From Catenulispora yoronensis (GTDB lineage: Bacteria > Actinomycetota > Actinomycetes > Streptomycetales > Catenulisporaceae): a stretch of 64,000 nt of DNA. A model generated the notes under the pieces. It was not told the DNA's origin. It saw nothing but the letters and a program-made list of their open reading frames with translations, and searched no databases. A program made the translations under genes and the position numbers. This document shows, one piece after another, positions 25,939 to 33,255 of this stretch. The stretch covers positions 1 through 64,000 of the forward strand of contig NZ_BAAAQN010000043.1 in NCBI RefSeq assembly GCF_039531695.1. Reading direction: 5' to 3'. Position 1 is the first letter of the stretch. Each line of letters opens with the position of its first letter.

Positions 25939-27021
25939 ATGGCCTTCTTCTGGTTCCTCCCCACCGGAGGAGACGGCCGGAGCCTGGGCGGCGCCGTCCA
26001 CGGCACCGGGATCGGCGGGGCGTCCGACGCCGCGCCGGCCCCCGGCGGCCGGGACGCGAGCCTGCCCTACCTGACCCAGCTCGCCCAAGCCGCCGACAGC
26101 CTCGGCTACGAAGGCGTCCTCACCCCGACCGGCGCGCACTGCGAGGACGCCTGGATCGTCACCTCCGCGCTGCTCGCCGCCACCCGGCGCCTGAAGTTCC
26201 TGGTCGCCTTCCGCCCCGGGCTGATCGCCCCGACCCTGGCCGCGCAGCAGGCGGCCACCTTCCAGCGGCTGTCCGGGGGCCGGCTGCTGCTGAACGTGGT
26301 CACCGGCGGCAGCGACGCCGAGCAGCGCGCCTACGGCGACTGCCTGAACCACGACGAGCGCTACGCCCGCGCCTCGGAGTTCCTGGACGTGCTGCGCGCC
26401 TCCTGGTCCGGCCGCACCTTCGACCACCACGGCGCCTACTACACCGTCCTGGAGTCCCAGCTGCGCCGGCCGCCGGACCCGGTCCCGGAGATCTTCTTCG
26501 GCGGCTCCTCCGAGGCCGCCCTGAAGGTCGCCGCCCGGCACGCCGACACCTACCTCACCTGGGGCGAGCCGCTGCCGCTGGTCGCCGAGAAGATCGCCCG
26601 GGTCCGGAACAAGGCCGACGCCCAGGGCCGCAAGACCCGGTTCGGACTGCGCATCCACGTCCTGAGCCGGGACACCTCCGAAGCCGCCTGGCAGGCCGCC
26701 GACCAGCTCATCGCCGGGCTCGACGACGCGGCGATCGCCGCCGGGCAGGCCCGGCTGCGCGCGCTGGAGTCGGTGGGCCAGCAGCGGATGCTGGCGCTGC
26801 ACGGCGGCGACCGCGACCGGCTGGTTGTGGCGCCGAACCTGTGGGCCGGCATCGGGCTGGTGCGCGGGGGCGCCGGGACCGCGCTGGTCGGCAGCCACGA
26901 GGAGGTGGCGGCGCGGATCGCCGAGTACCGGGACGCCGGCATCGAGGATTTCGTCCTGTCCGGGTATCCGCACCTGGAGGAGGCCTACACCTTCGCCGAG
27001 TGTGTCCGACCCCTGCTGTGA
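25939..27021 (+). CDS. Alkanesulfonate monooxygenase-like enzyme (SsuD family)
   Basis: 360-residue FMNH2-dependent monooxygenase closely resembling SsuD, which cleaves alkanesulfonates to aldehyde and sulfite. Shared landmarks: FFWFLPTGGDGRSLG at the N-terminus, GYEGVLTPTGAHCEDAWIV with the active-site Cys, RLKFLVAFRPGLIAPTLAAQQAATFQRLSGGRLLLNVVTGG, YLTWGEPLPLVAEKI, and the C-terminal FVLSGYPHLEEAYTF. It follows importer 2 in the same direction. Reduced flavin could come from the reductase at 12155. It supports a sulfur-scavenging role for the block. Confidence 0.92.
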   Translation: MAFFWFLPTGGDGRSLGGAVHGTGIGGASDAAPAPGGRDASLPYLTQLAQAADSLGYEGVLTPTGAHCEDAWIVTSALLAATRRLKFLVAFRPGLIAPTLAAQQAATFQRLSGGRLLLNVVTGGSDAEQRAYGDCLNHDERYARASEFLDVLRASWSGRTFDHHGAYYTVLESQLRRPPDPVPEIFFGGSSEAALKVAARHADTYLTWGEPLPLVAEKIARVRNKADAQGRKTRFGLRIHVLSRDTSEAAWQAADQLIAGLDDAAIAAGQARLRALESVGQQRMLALHGGDRDRLVVAPNLWAGIGLVRGGAGTALVGSHEEVAARIAEYRDAGIEDFVLSGYPHLEEAYTFAECVRPLL

Positions 27022-27054
27022 GGCTTCCGGCGAAGGCGGGCGCCGGAAACGCGG

Positions 27055-27088
27055 GACGGCCTCGGCGCTCCTATCCGCCGAGGCCGTC
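27055..27088. terminator. Bidirectional hairpin terminator
   Basis: A perfect 13-bp stem GACGGCCTCGGCG/CGCCGAGGCCGTC with an 8-base loop lies between the converging SsuD-like and DUF1684 genes. Confidence 0.85.
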
Positions 27089-27113
27089 GGTCCTGATCGC
27101 GGGACCGGGACCG

Positions 27114-27956
27114 CTACCGCCGGAACACCGCCCGGCGCTCGCCGGCGGCGACCGCCGCCGCCAGCCGGTTGCCGACCGGCGGCAGCGGGCACAGCGAATG
27201 GTCCGTGAAGGCGCACGGCGGCAGGTACGCGCGGTTGAAGTCGACCTCGACCCGGCCCTGCTCGTCCGGCGCGGCCAGGTCCAGGAACCGGAACCCGAAC
27301 GTGTCCGCGCCGTTGGTGAGATCGCCGAAGGTGGCGTTCAGGCCCGCCGGGGTGGCCGAGACCGCGAGCGTGCGGCGCTCGCCGCCGAGCTCGAAGGCCA
27401 CCTCGCCGGCCAGCGCCAGGCCGCGCTCGGCGCCGTCGGCGTTCTGGACCTGCTCGACGCGCTCGGCGTCGTAGGGCGTGTAGACACCCGGGACCGCGAG
27501 CCCGGGATCGTAGGGGAACAGCTCGATGCCGTCGAAGGACTCGTGCGCGGGGGAGGAGGGATCGAAGACCCGCAGGCCCGCGCGGCCCTCCCGCACGATC
27601 GGCACCAGGCGGCGCGCGCCGTGGGTCAGGGTCTGCGGCTCGGGGTCCAGGTCCGGGCGCAGGTCCGCGGTGCCGTCCAGCGGCTCGTCGGCGAGCAGCA
27701 GGCCGTCGGCCGCGCCGGCGCGCACGCGCACGCGGCCGTCCGGGGCCGCGGACCACCGTCCGGGGACCAGGCCGAGGTCGGCCTCGGTGGCGTCCAGCCA
27801 GTCGGTCGCCACCAGGGCGAGGAATCCGTAGGGGGAGCGGATCGACTTCTCCCGCTGTCCCGCCCAATCGCGCCAGGCTGTTTCCGGGGCCGTTTCCGGG
27901 GTTGTTTCCCGGGCCGTTTCGGGGGCGGTTTCAGCAGCGGATCCAGATACGTTCAC
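27114..27956 (-). CDS. DUF1684 family protein
   Basis: 280-residue cytoplasmic protein of a widespread actinobacterial family of unknown function (DUF1684). Diagnostic stretches: the N-terminal WRDWAGQREKSIRSPYGFLAL and the C-terminal VDFNRAYLPPCAFTDHSLCPLPPVGNRL with conserved Asn, Pro-Cys and Asp-His residues. The first 30 residues are a Thr/Pro/Glu/Ala repeat (ETAPETARETTPETAPETA), another in-frame repeat expansion. GTG start at 27956 with no strong ribosome binding site, so the true start may be just after the repeat. Function unknown. Confidence 0.82.
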   Translation of the reverse strand: MNVSGSAAETAPETARETTPETAPETAWRDWAGQREKSIRSPYGFLALVATDWLDATEADLGLVPGRWSAAPDGRVRVRAGAADGLLLADEPLDGTADLRPDLDPEPQTLTHGARRLVPIVREGRAGLRVFDPSSPAHESFDGIELFPYDPGLAVPGVYTPYDAERVEQVQNADGAERGLALAGEVAFELGGERRTLAVSATPAGLNATFGDLTNGADTFGFRFLDLAAPDEQGRVEVDFNRAYLPPCAFTDHSLCPLPPVGNRLAAAVAAGERRAVFRR

Positions 27957-28281
27957 ACGCCATTTCTATCAGCGCTCGATAAAGTCGGTCAACCGTTTCC
28001 CGAAATTGCTTCGGAAAGGGAAAGAAAAGGTCGCCGAAAAGCATTGTCGGCGAACGGTCCCATGATTGCCTGTTGACGGCTGTCTTCGAATGCTGATATT
28101 CAATAAGGGTGAACAGCGTCCGGCTCGTCACCCGGGACCACATCGACTTCTGTCGGGTGTGGTCGGCTTCCTGTTGCCGCTGACGCCCCGCGGCCGCATC
28201 GTCGGTCTTCTGCTTCGCCAATCAGGTCCGCTTTCACACGGCGCCCCACCATGCCGCCCTTGCCGAAAGGCCTTTCTCGCC
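27957..28281. promoter_or_regulatory. Divergent promoter region with a CTATC/GATA repeat
   Basis: A 325-base gap between the divergent DUF1684 gene and the seven-gene operon. At 27966-27981, CTATC-agcgctc-GATA resembles the candidate Rrf2 sites with a spacer of 7. At about 28032-28054, TCGCCGA and TCGGCGA form a small hairpin. The sequence is locally AT-richer than its surroundings. No gene is visible. Confidence 0.4.
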
Positions 28282-29415
28282 ATGCCCGTGGAATTCCTCG
28301 GCATCGCCGCCACCAGCGATGCCTCCGAGACCAAGGTTCGCGTCGGACCCAGTTTCGACAAGGACTACACATTGCGTCTGGCCCGCGCCCACGAGGAGTG
28401 GGGGTGGGACCGGATCCTGTTCGCCTACAGCTCGGCCAGCCCGGACCCGGCCGCGGCCGCCGCCTACATCGCGGCCCGCACCGAGACCGTCGAACTGCTG
28501 CTGGCGCACCGCCCCAACCTGTCCTATCCCACCTACGCGGCCAAGGTCTTCGCCACCATCGACCAGATCAGCGGCGGCCGGGTCGCGGTGCACTTCATCA
28601 CCGGCGGCAACGACGCCGAGCAGGGCCGCGAGGGCGACTTCCTGACCAAGGACGACCGCTACGAGCGCACCCGCGAGTACATCGGCATCGTGAAGCAGGC
28701 CTGGACCTCGCACGAGCCGTTCAGCCACCAGGGCGCGCACTACGATTTCGCCGACTTCGTCAGCGACGTGTTCCCGGTGCGGCAGCCGCGGCCGGCGGTG
28801 TCCTTCGGCGGATCGTCGCCGGCCGCCTACCGGGCCGGCGGCGCCGAGGCCGACATCTACTGCCTGTGGGGCGAGCCGCTGGAGCAGACCGCCGAGCAGA
28901 TCGCGGCGGTCAAGGCGGCCGCCGCGGCGGCCGGGCGCAGCGACGTCCCGCGCATCCAGGTCGCCTTCCGGCCGATCATCGCGCCGACCGAGGAACTGGC
29001 CTGGGAGAAGGCGCACCGGATCGTGGACCGCATCGAGCAGCGCAAGACCGCCGGCGGACCGGACCAGCTCAAGCGCCGGCGGCTGCGCGGCGAGGCGCCG
29101 CAGAACACCGGATCGCAGCGGCTGATCGAGATCGCCGGGCGCGGCGAGCGGTTCGACCGCGCGCTGTGGACCCGGACCGCGGCCGTCACCGGCGGAGCGG
29201 GCAACTCCAACGCGCTCGTCGGGACGCCGGAGACCGTCGCGCAGGCGCTGCTGGACTACTACGACCTCGGCGTCGACATCCTGTCGGCGCGCGGCTACGA
29301 CCTGCTCGGCGACGCCATCGACTTCGGACGCTACGTCATACCGATCGTGCGCGAAGAGGTCGCCAAACGCGACGCCGAGCGCGCGGCCGCGGCCGTGGCG
29401 GAGGTGACCTGGTGA
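28282..29415 (+). CDS. SsuD-like flavin monooxygenase, first gene of the biosynthetic operon
   Basis: 377-residue LLM-class monooxygenase related to alkanesulfonate monooxygenases. Landmarks: VEFLGIAATSDASETKVR, WDRILFAYSSASPDP, LLLAHRPNLSYPTYAAKVFATIDQISGGRVAVHFITGGNDAEQ, and YCLWGEPLEQTAEQI. GAAAGG lies 11 bases before the ATG. The stop overlaps the GTG of the next gene (GTGA). Reduced flavin would have to come from elsewhere. Substrate unknown; in this operon it may be a tailoring oxygenase rather than a desulfonating enzyme. Confidence 0.88.
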   Translation: MPVEFLGIAATSDASETKVRVGPSFDKDYTLRLARAHEEWGWDRILFAYSSASPDPAAAAAYIAARTETVELLLAHRPNLSYPTYAAKVFATIDQISGGRVAVHFITGGNDAEQGREGDFLTKDDRYERTREYIGIVKQAWTSHEPFSHQGAHYDFADFVSDVFPVRQPRPAVSFGGSSPAAYRAGGAEADIYCLWGEPLEQTAEQIAAVKAAAAAAGRSDVPRIQVAFRPIIAPTEELAWEKAHRIVDRIEQRKTAGGPDQLKRRRLRGEAPQNTGSQRLIEIAGRGERFDRALWTRTAAVTGGAGNSNALVGTPETVAQALLDYYDLGVDILSARGYDLLGDAIDFGRYVIPIVREEVAKRDAERAAAAVAEVTW

Positions 29416-30404
29416 CCGCCCCGACGACTGCTTCGACTGCGACGCCTGCTTCGACAAGTGTTCCGACAACCGCCCCGACGACCGCTCCGACAACGGTCCC
29501 GACGACTTCCGCGTCGGCCGAGCCGACCCCGTCCCGCGCGACGCGGGCCCTGGCCGGCTTCACCCGGATCGGCGTCGTCGGCTCCGGCACGATGGGCGCC
29601 GGGATCGCCGAGCTCTGCGCGCTGAACGGACTGGACGTCCGCCTCGCGGTCTCCCGCCCGGCCTCGCTGGAGTCGGCGCCCCGGCGCCTCGCGGCCTCCC
29701 TGGACCGCCGGGTCGCCAAGGGCCGGCTGACCCCCGAGGGCCGGGACGCGGCGCTGGCCGCCGTCTCGGTCGGCACCGATCTCGGCGACCTGGCCGACCG
29801 CGAACTCGTGGTGGAGGCGGTGGTCGAGGACGAGGCCGTGAAGCTGGCCGTGTTCTCCACCCTGGACAAGGTCGTCGAGCCCGACGCGATCCTGGCCTCC
29901 ACGACCTCCGCGCTGTCCATCACCCGGCTGGCCGGCGTGGTCCAGCACCCCGGGCGGGTGCTCGGCGTCCACTTCTTCAACCCGGTCGCGGTGCTCGACC
30001 TGGTCGAGCTGATCCCGACGCTGCTCACCGACGAGTCCGTGTGCCGCCGCGCCGAGGAGTTCGTCACGGCGCTCGGGAAGAAGCCGGTGACGGTCGGCGA
30101 CCGCAGCGGCTTCGTCGTCAACGCCCTGCTGATCCCCTACCTGCTGGCCGCGATCCGCATGGTCGAGTCCGGATACTCCTCGGCCGAGAGCGTCGACCAG
30201 GCCATGGAGTCCGGCTGCGCGCACCCGATGGGCCCGCTCAAGCTCGCCGACTTCATCGGCCTGGACGTCGTCGCCGCCATCGCCGAAGCCTTGCACGCCG
30301 AGTCCCGCCAACCTCTGCACGCGCCGCCGCCGCTGCTGTCCCGCATGGTCGAGGCCGGGATCCTCGGCCGCAAGTCGGGCCGCGGCTTTCATTCTTACGC
30401 GTAA
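29412..30404 (+). CDS. 3-hydroxyacyl-CoA dehydrogenase
   Basis: 330-residue NAD-dependent dehydrogenase of the 3-hydroxybutyryl-CoA dehydrogenase type. The first about 47 residues are a Thr/Pro/Ala/Ser repeat tract absent from homologues. Then come the NAD-binding GVVGSGTMGAGIAELCA, the Glu of VVEAVVED, the catalytic His in GVHFFNPV, and the C-terminal domain GFVVNALLIPYLLAAIRM with AHPMGPLKLADFIGLD. GTG start, overlapping the previous stop by four bases. It could reduce a beta-ketoacyl-CoA or oxidise a beta-hydroxy intermediate in the pathway encoded by this operon. Confidence 0.92.
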   Translation: MTAPTTASTATPASTSVPTTAPTTAPTTVPTTSASAEPTPSRATRALAGFTRIGVVGSGTMGAGIAELCALNGLDVRLAVSRPASLESAPRRLAASLDRRVAKGRLTPEGRDAALAAVSVGTDLGDLADRELVVEAVVEDEAVKLAVFSTLDKVVEPDAILASTTSALSITRLAGVVQHPGRVLGVHFFNPVAVLDLVELIPTLLTDESVCRRAEEFVTALGKKPVTVGDRSGFVVNALLIPYLLAAIRMVESGYSSAESVDQAMESGCAHPMGPLKLADFIGLDVVAAIAEALHAESRQPLHAPPPLLSRMVEAGILGRKSGRGFHSYA

Positions 30405-30416
30405 GGAACCGCCACC

Positions 30417-31646
30417 ATGCATACGTATATGAATATAAAGAAGCTGGCCAGCATCAGCGGGGATTTCTGGGACGTCACCGACCGCGCCGGACTGTTCGGC
30501 CTGATCGTCTCCGGCCTCGGCGACGGCCGGCACCGCACGCTCGACGGGCACGAGTTCGTCAACATGTCCTCCTACTCCTATCTCGGTCTGGACACCGACT
30601 CCCGGCTGGTCAGGGCCGCGGCCGACGCGGTGCTGGCCGAGGGTTCGCTGAACACCTCCACCTCCCGGATGCGGATCCGCTTCCCCGCGCTGGAGGACGC
30701 CGAGGCCGCCTTGTCCGAACTCTTCGACGTCGAGGCGGTGACCACCGCCTCCTGCGCCGTCGCCGCCTGGGCCAGCCTGCCGCTGGTCGCCTCCGGGCTG
30801 TTCACCGAGGACGTCCCGCCGGTGATGGTCTTCGACAAGAACGCCCACTTCTGCCTCAACGCCCTGAAGGCGGCCGCCGCCGACGAGGCCGAGATCGTCA
30901 CCGTCGCCCACAACGACGTCGCGGCGCTGGAGGAGCTCTGCAAGCGGCACCCCAAGGTCGCCTACGTCGCCGACGGCGTCTACAGCACCGGCGGCCAGGC
31001 CCCGGTCCGGGAGCTGCTGCGGCTGCAGGAGAAGTACGGCCTGTTCCTGTACTTCGACGAGGCCCACGGCATCTCCACCCTCGGCCGGAACGGCCGCGGC
31101 CTGGTCCTGGAGGAACTCGGCGGCGCCATCACCGACCGCACCATCATCATCGCCTCGCTCAACAAGGGTTTCGGCGCCTCCGGCGGCGCCATCTTCCTCG
31201 GCCCGCGCGGCTCCCAGCACCGCAAGAACCTCGCGCTGCGCAACGGACCTCTCATGTGGTCGCAGCGGATCAACACCGCCGGCCTGGGCGCCGTCCAGGC
31301 CTCCGCCGCGCTGCACCGCACCGAGGAGTTCGCCCGGCTGCAGAAGCGGCTCCAGACCAACATCGACCTCTTCGACGACCTCGTCCAGACCGAGCAGAGC
31401 CGCGACGGCCTGCCGATCCGGTTCGTCGAGATCGGGTCCGAGGACGCCACAGTCCAGCTCGCCCAGAACCTGCTGGAGCGCGGCTTCTACGCCTCCCCGA
31501 TCTTCTTCCCGATCATCGGCCGGGGCCGTGCCGGACTGCGCCTGATGCTGCGCGCGAACATGACCCGCACCGAGATCGAGACCTTCGCTGCGCTACTGAA
31601 GGAACTGCGCGACGACCTCGCCCCGGCCGGGGACGGAACCCGGTGA
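30417..31646 (+). CDS. Alpha-oxoamine synthase-family PLP enzyme
   Basis: 409-residue fold-type I PLP enzyme resembling 8-amino-7-oxononanoate synthase, serine palmitoyltransferase and CqsA. These condense an acyl-CoA with an amino acid, releasing CO2 and CoA. Landmarks: MSSYSYLGLDTD, NTSTSRMRIRFPALEDAEAALSELF, the cofactor-contacting FDEAHGISTLGRNGRG with Asp-Glu-x-His, and the Schiff-base Lys in IASLNKGFGASGG. The start region is AT-rich (ATG CAT ACG TAT ATG AAT ATA) after AAGGA; a second in-frame ATG at 30429 is possible. The stop overlaps the next GTG. Probably the carbon-carbon bond-forming core enzyme of the operon. Confidence 0.88.
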   Translation: MHTYMNIKKLASISGDFWDVTDRAGLFGLIVSGLGDGRHRTLDGHEFVNMSSYSYLGLDTDSRLVRAAADAVLAEGSLNTSTSRMRIRFPALEDAEAALSELFDVEAVTTASCAVAAWASLPLVASGLFTEDVPPVMVFDKNAHFCLNALKAAAADEAEIVTVAHNDVAALEELCKRHPKVAYVADGVYSTGGQAPVRELLRLQEKYGLFLYFDEAHGISTLGRNGRGLVLEELGGAITDRTIIIASLNKGFGASGGAIFLGPRGSQHRKNLALRNGPLMWSQRINTAGLGAVQASAALHRTEEFARLQKRLQTNIDLFDDLVQTEQSRDGLPIRFVEIGSEDATVQLAQNLLERGFYASPIFFPIIGRGRAGLRLMLRANMTRTEIETFAALLKELRDDLAPAGDGTR

Positions 31647-33250
31647 CCGCGATCCTGCCGACCCGCCTGGACCGGCGCTCCGACGGCTTCCGCCGCAACG
31701 TCACCGCCTTCGACGCCAAACGCCGCGTCATCGCCGAGGCCCGCCGCCAGGCCGTCTCCGGCGGCGACGCCCGCTCCCACCAGCGCCACGCCGACCGCGG
31801 CAAGCTCACCGCCCGGCAGCGCGTGGCCCGGCTGCTCGACCCCGGCACCCCCTTCCAGGAGATCGGCCAGCTCGCCGGGCACGGCGTCTACGACCAGCCC
31901 GTGCCCTCCGCCGCGCTGGTCGCCGGGATCGGCCTGGTCGCCGGCCGGCCGACGATGGTGGTGGCCAACGACGCCACCGTCAAGGGCGGCACCTACTTCC
32001 CGCTCACCGTCCGCAAGCACCTGCGCGCCCAGGACATCGCCCGCGAGAACGGCCTGCCCTCGATCTACCTCGTCGACTCCGGCGGCGTGTTCCTGCCGAT
32101 GCAGGAGGACCTGTTCCCCGACGAGCACCACCTCGGGCGGATCTTCCGCAACATCGCCGAGATGTCGGCCCTCGGACTCCCGCAGATCGCCGCCGTCATG
32201 GGCTCCTGCACCGCCGGCGGCGCCTACATCCCGGCCATGTGCGACGAGACCGTCATCGTGCGCGGCACCGGCACCGTGTTCCTCGGCGGACCCCAGCTGG
32301 TGCGCGCCGCCACCGGCGAGATCGTCGATGCCGAGACCCTCGGCGGCGCCGACCTGCACACCCGGCTCACCGGCGTGGCCGACCACCTCGCCGAGAACGA
32401 CGACCACGCGCTGCGGCTGGTCCGCGACATCGCGGCGCGCGCCGGCGGCCGCGCGGTGCCGGCCCCGCCGACCGAGCCCCGCCCGCCGCTGCACGACCCC
32501 GCCGAACTGCCGGGCGTCGTCAGCGCCGGGCTGCGCGAGCACATCCCGGCCCGGGAGATCCTCACCCGGCTGCTCGACGGCAGCGAGCTCACCGAGTACC
32601 GCGCCCGGTTCGGGCCGACGATGGTCTGCGGCACCGGCCACATCGGCGGCTACCCGGTCGGGGTCCTGATCAACGACGGGGTGCTGTTCTCCGAGAGCGC
32701 GCAGAAGGCGACGAACTTCATCGAGCTGTGCGCGCAGCGCGACATCCCGCTGGTGTTCCTCCACAACATCAACGGCTTCATGGTCGGCGCCGAGTACGAG
32801 GCCGGCGGCATCACCAAGCACGGCGCCGAACTCGTCAACGCCGTGTCCTGCGTCGCCGTGCCGAAGTTCAGCGTCGTGGTCGGCGGCAGCTACGGCGCCG
32901 GCAACTTCGCGATGTGCGGGCGCTCGATGGGGCCGTGGCAGATGGCGATGTGGCCGAGCGCCAAGTCCACGGTGGTCGGCGCCGAGCAGACCGCGACCGT
33001 CATGGCCCTGATCCGCTCCGACCAGCTGGCCAAGGAGGGCCGGACCCTGAGCCCGGAGGAGGAGGAAGCGATCCGCAAGCCGATCCTGGACGCCTACGAG
33101 GAGCAGTCGCAGCCGCTGTACTACGCCGCGCGGCTCTGGGTGGACGCGGTCATCGATCCCGCCGAGACCCGGGAGTGGCTCACCCTGTGCCTGGCGACCG
33201 CGGCCGGTGCGCCGCGCCGACCCACGCGCTTCGGCGTGTTCCGGGTGTGA
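31643..33250 (+). CDS. Acyl-CoA carboxylase, carboxyltransferase subunit
   Basis: 535-residue carboxyltransferase of the methylcrotonyl/propionyl-CoA carboxylase beta type. The N-half holds ARRQAVSGGDARSHQRHADRGKLTARQRV and MGSCTAGGAYIPAMCDETVIV. The C-half holds NINGFMVGAEYEAGGITKHGA and VVVGGSYGAGNFAMCGR, the two oxyanion-forming Gly-rich loops. GTG start at 31643 within the previous stop. It would transfer CO2 from biotin to an acyl-CoA, giving a dicarboxylic acyl-CoA that could feed the PLP enzyme or be its own building block. Confidence 0.93.
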   Translation: MTAILPTRLDRRSDGFRRNVTAFDAKRRVIAEARRQAVSGGDARSHQRHADRGKLTARQRVARLLDPGTPFQEIGQLAGHGVYDQPVPSAALVAGIGLVAGRPTMVVANDATVKGGTYFPLTVRKHLRAQDIARENGLPSIYLVDSGGVFLPMQEDLFPDEHHLGRIFRNIAEMSALGLPQIAAVMGSCTAGGAYIPAMCDETVIVRGTGTVFLGGPQLVRAATGEIVDAETLGGADLHTRLTGVADHLAENDDHALRLVRDIAARAGGRAVPAPPTEPRPPLHDPAELPGVVSAGLREHIPAREILTRLLDGSELTEYRARFGPTMVCGTGHIGGYPVGVLINDGVLFSESAQKATNFIELCAQRDIPLVFLHNINGFMVGAEYEAGGITKHGAELVNAVSCVAVPKFSVVVGGSYGAGNFAMCGRSMGPWQMAMWPSAKSTVVGAEQTATVMALIRSDQLAKEGRTLSPEEEEAIRKPILDAYEEQSQPLYYAARLWVDAVIDPAETREWLTLCLATAAGAPRRPTRFGVFRV

Positions 33251-33255
33251 GGCCG

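Noticed and set aside
23611..27867. 1418-codon open frame on the minus strand across importer 2, the SsuD-like gene and beyond
   Set aside because: It spans several well-supported plus-strand genes and the real DUF1684 gene, without any domain of its own.
30417..31646. Considered the PLP enzyme as a biotin-pathway KAPA synthase (bioF)
   Set aside because: No bioA, bioB or bioD nearby; it is coupled to carboxylase and ligase genes, and the sequence has family-wide rather than BioF-specific motifs.
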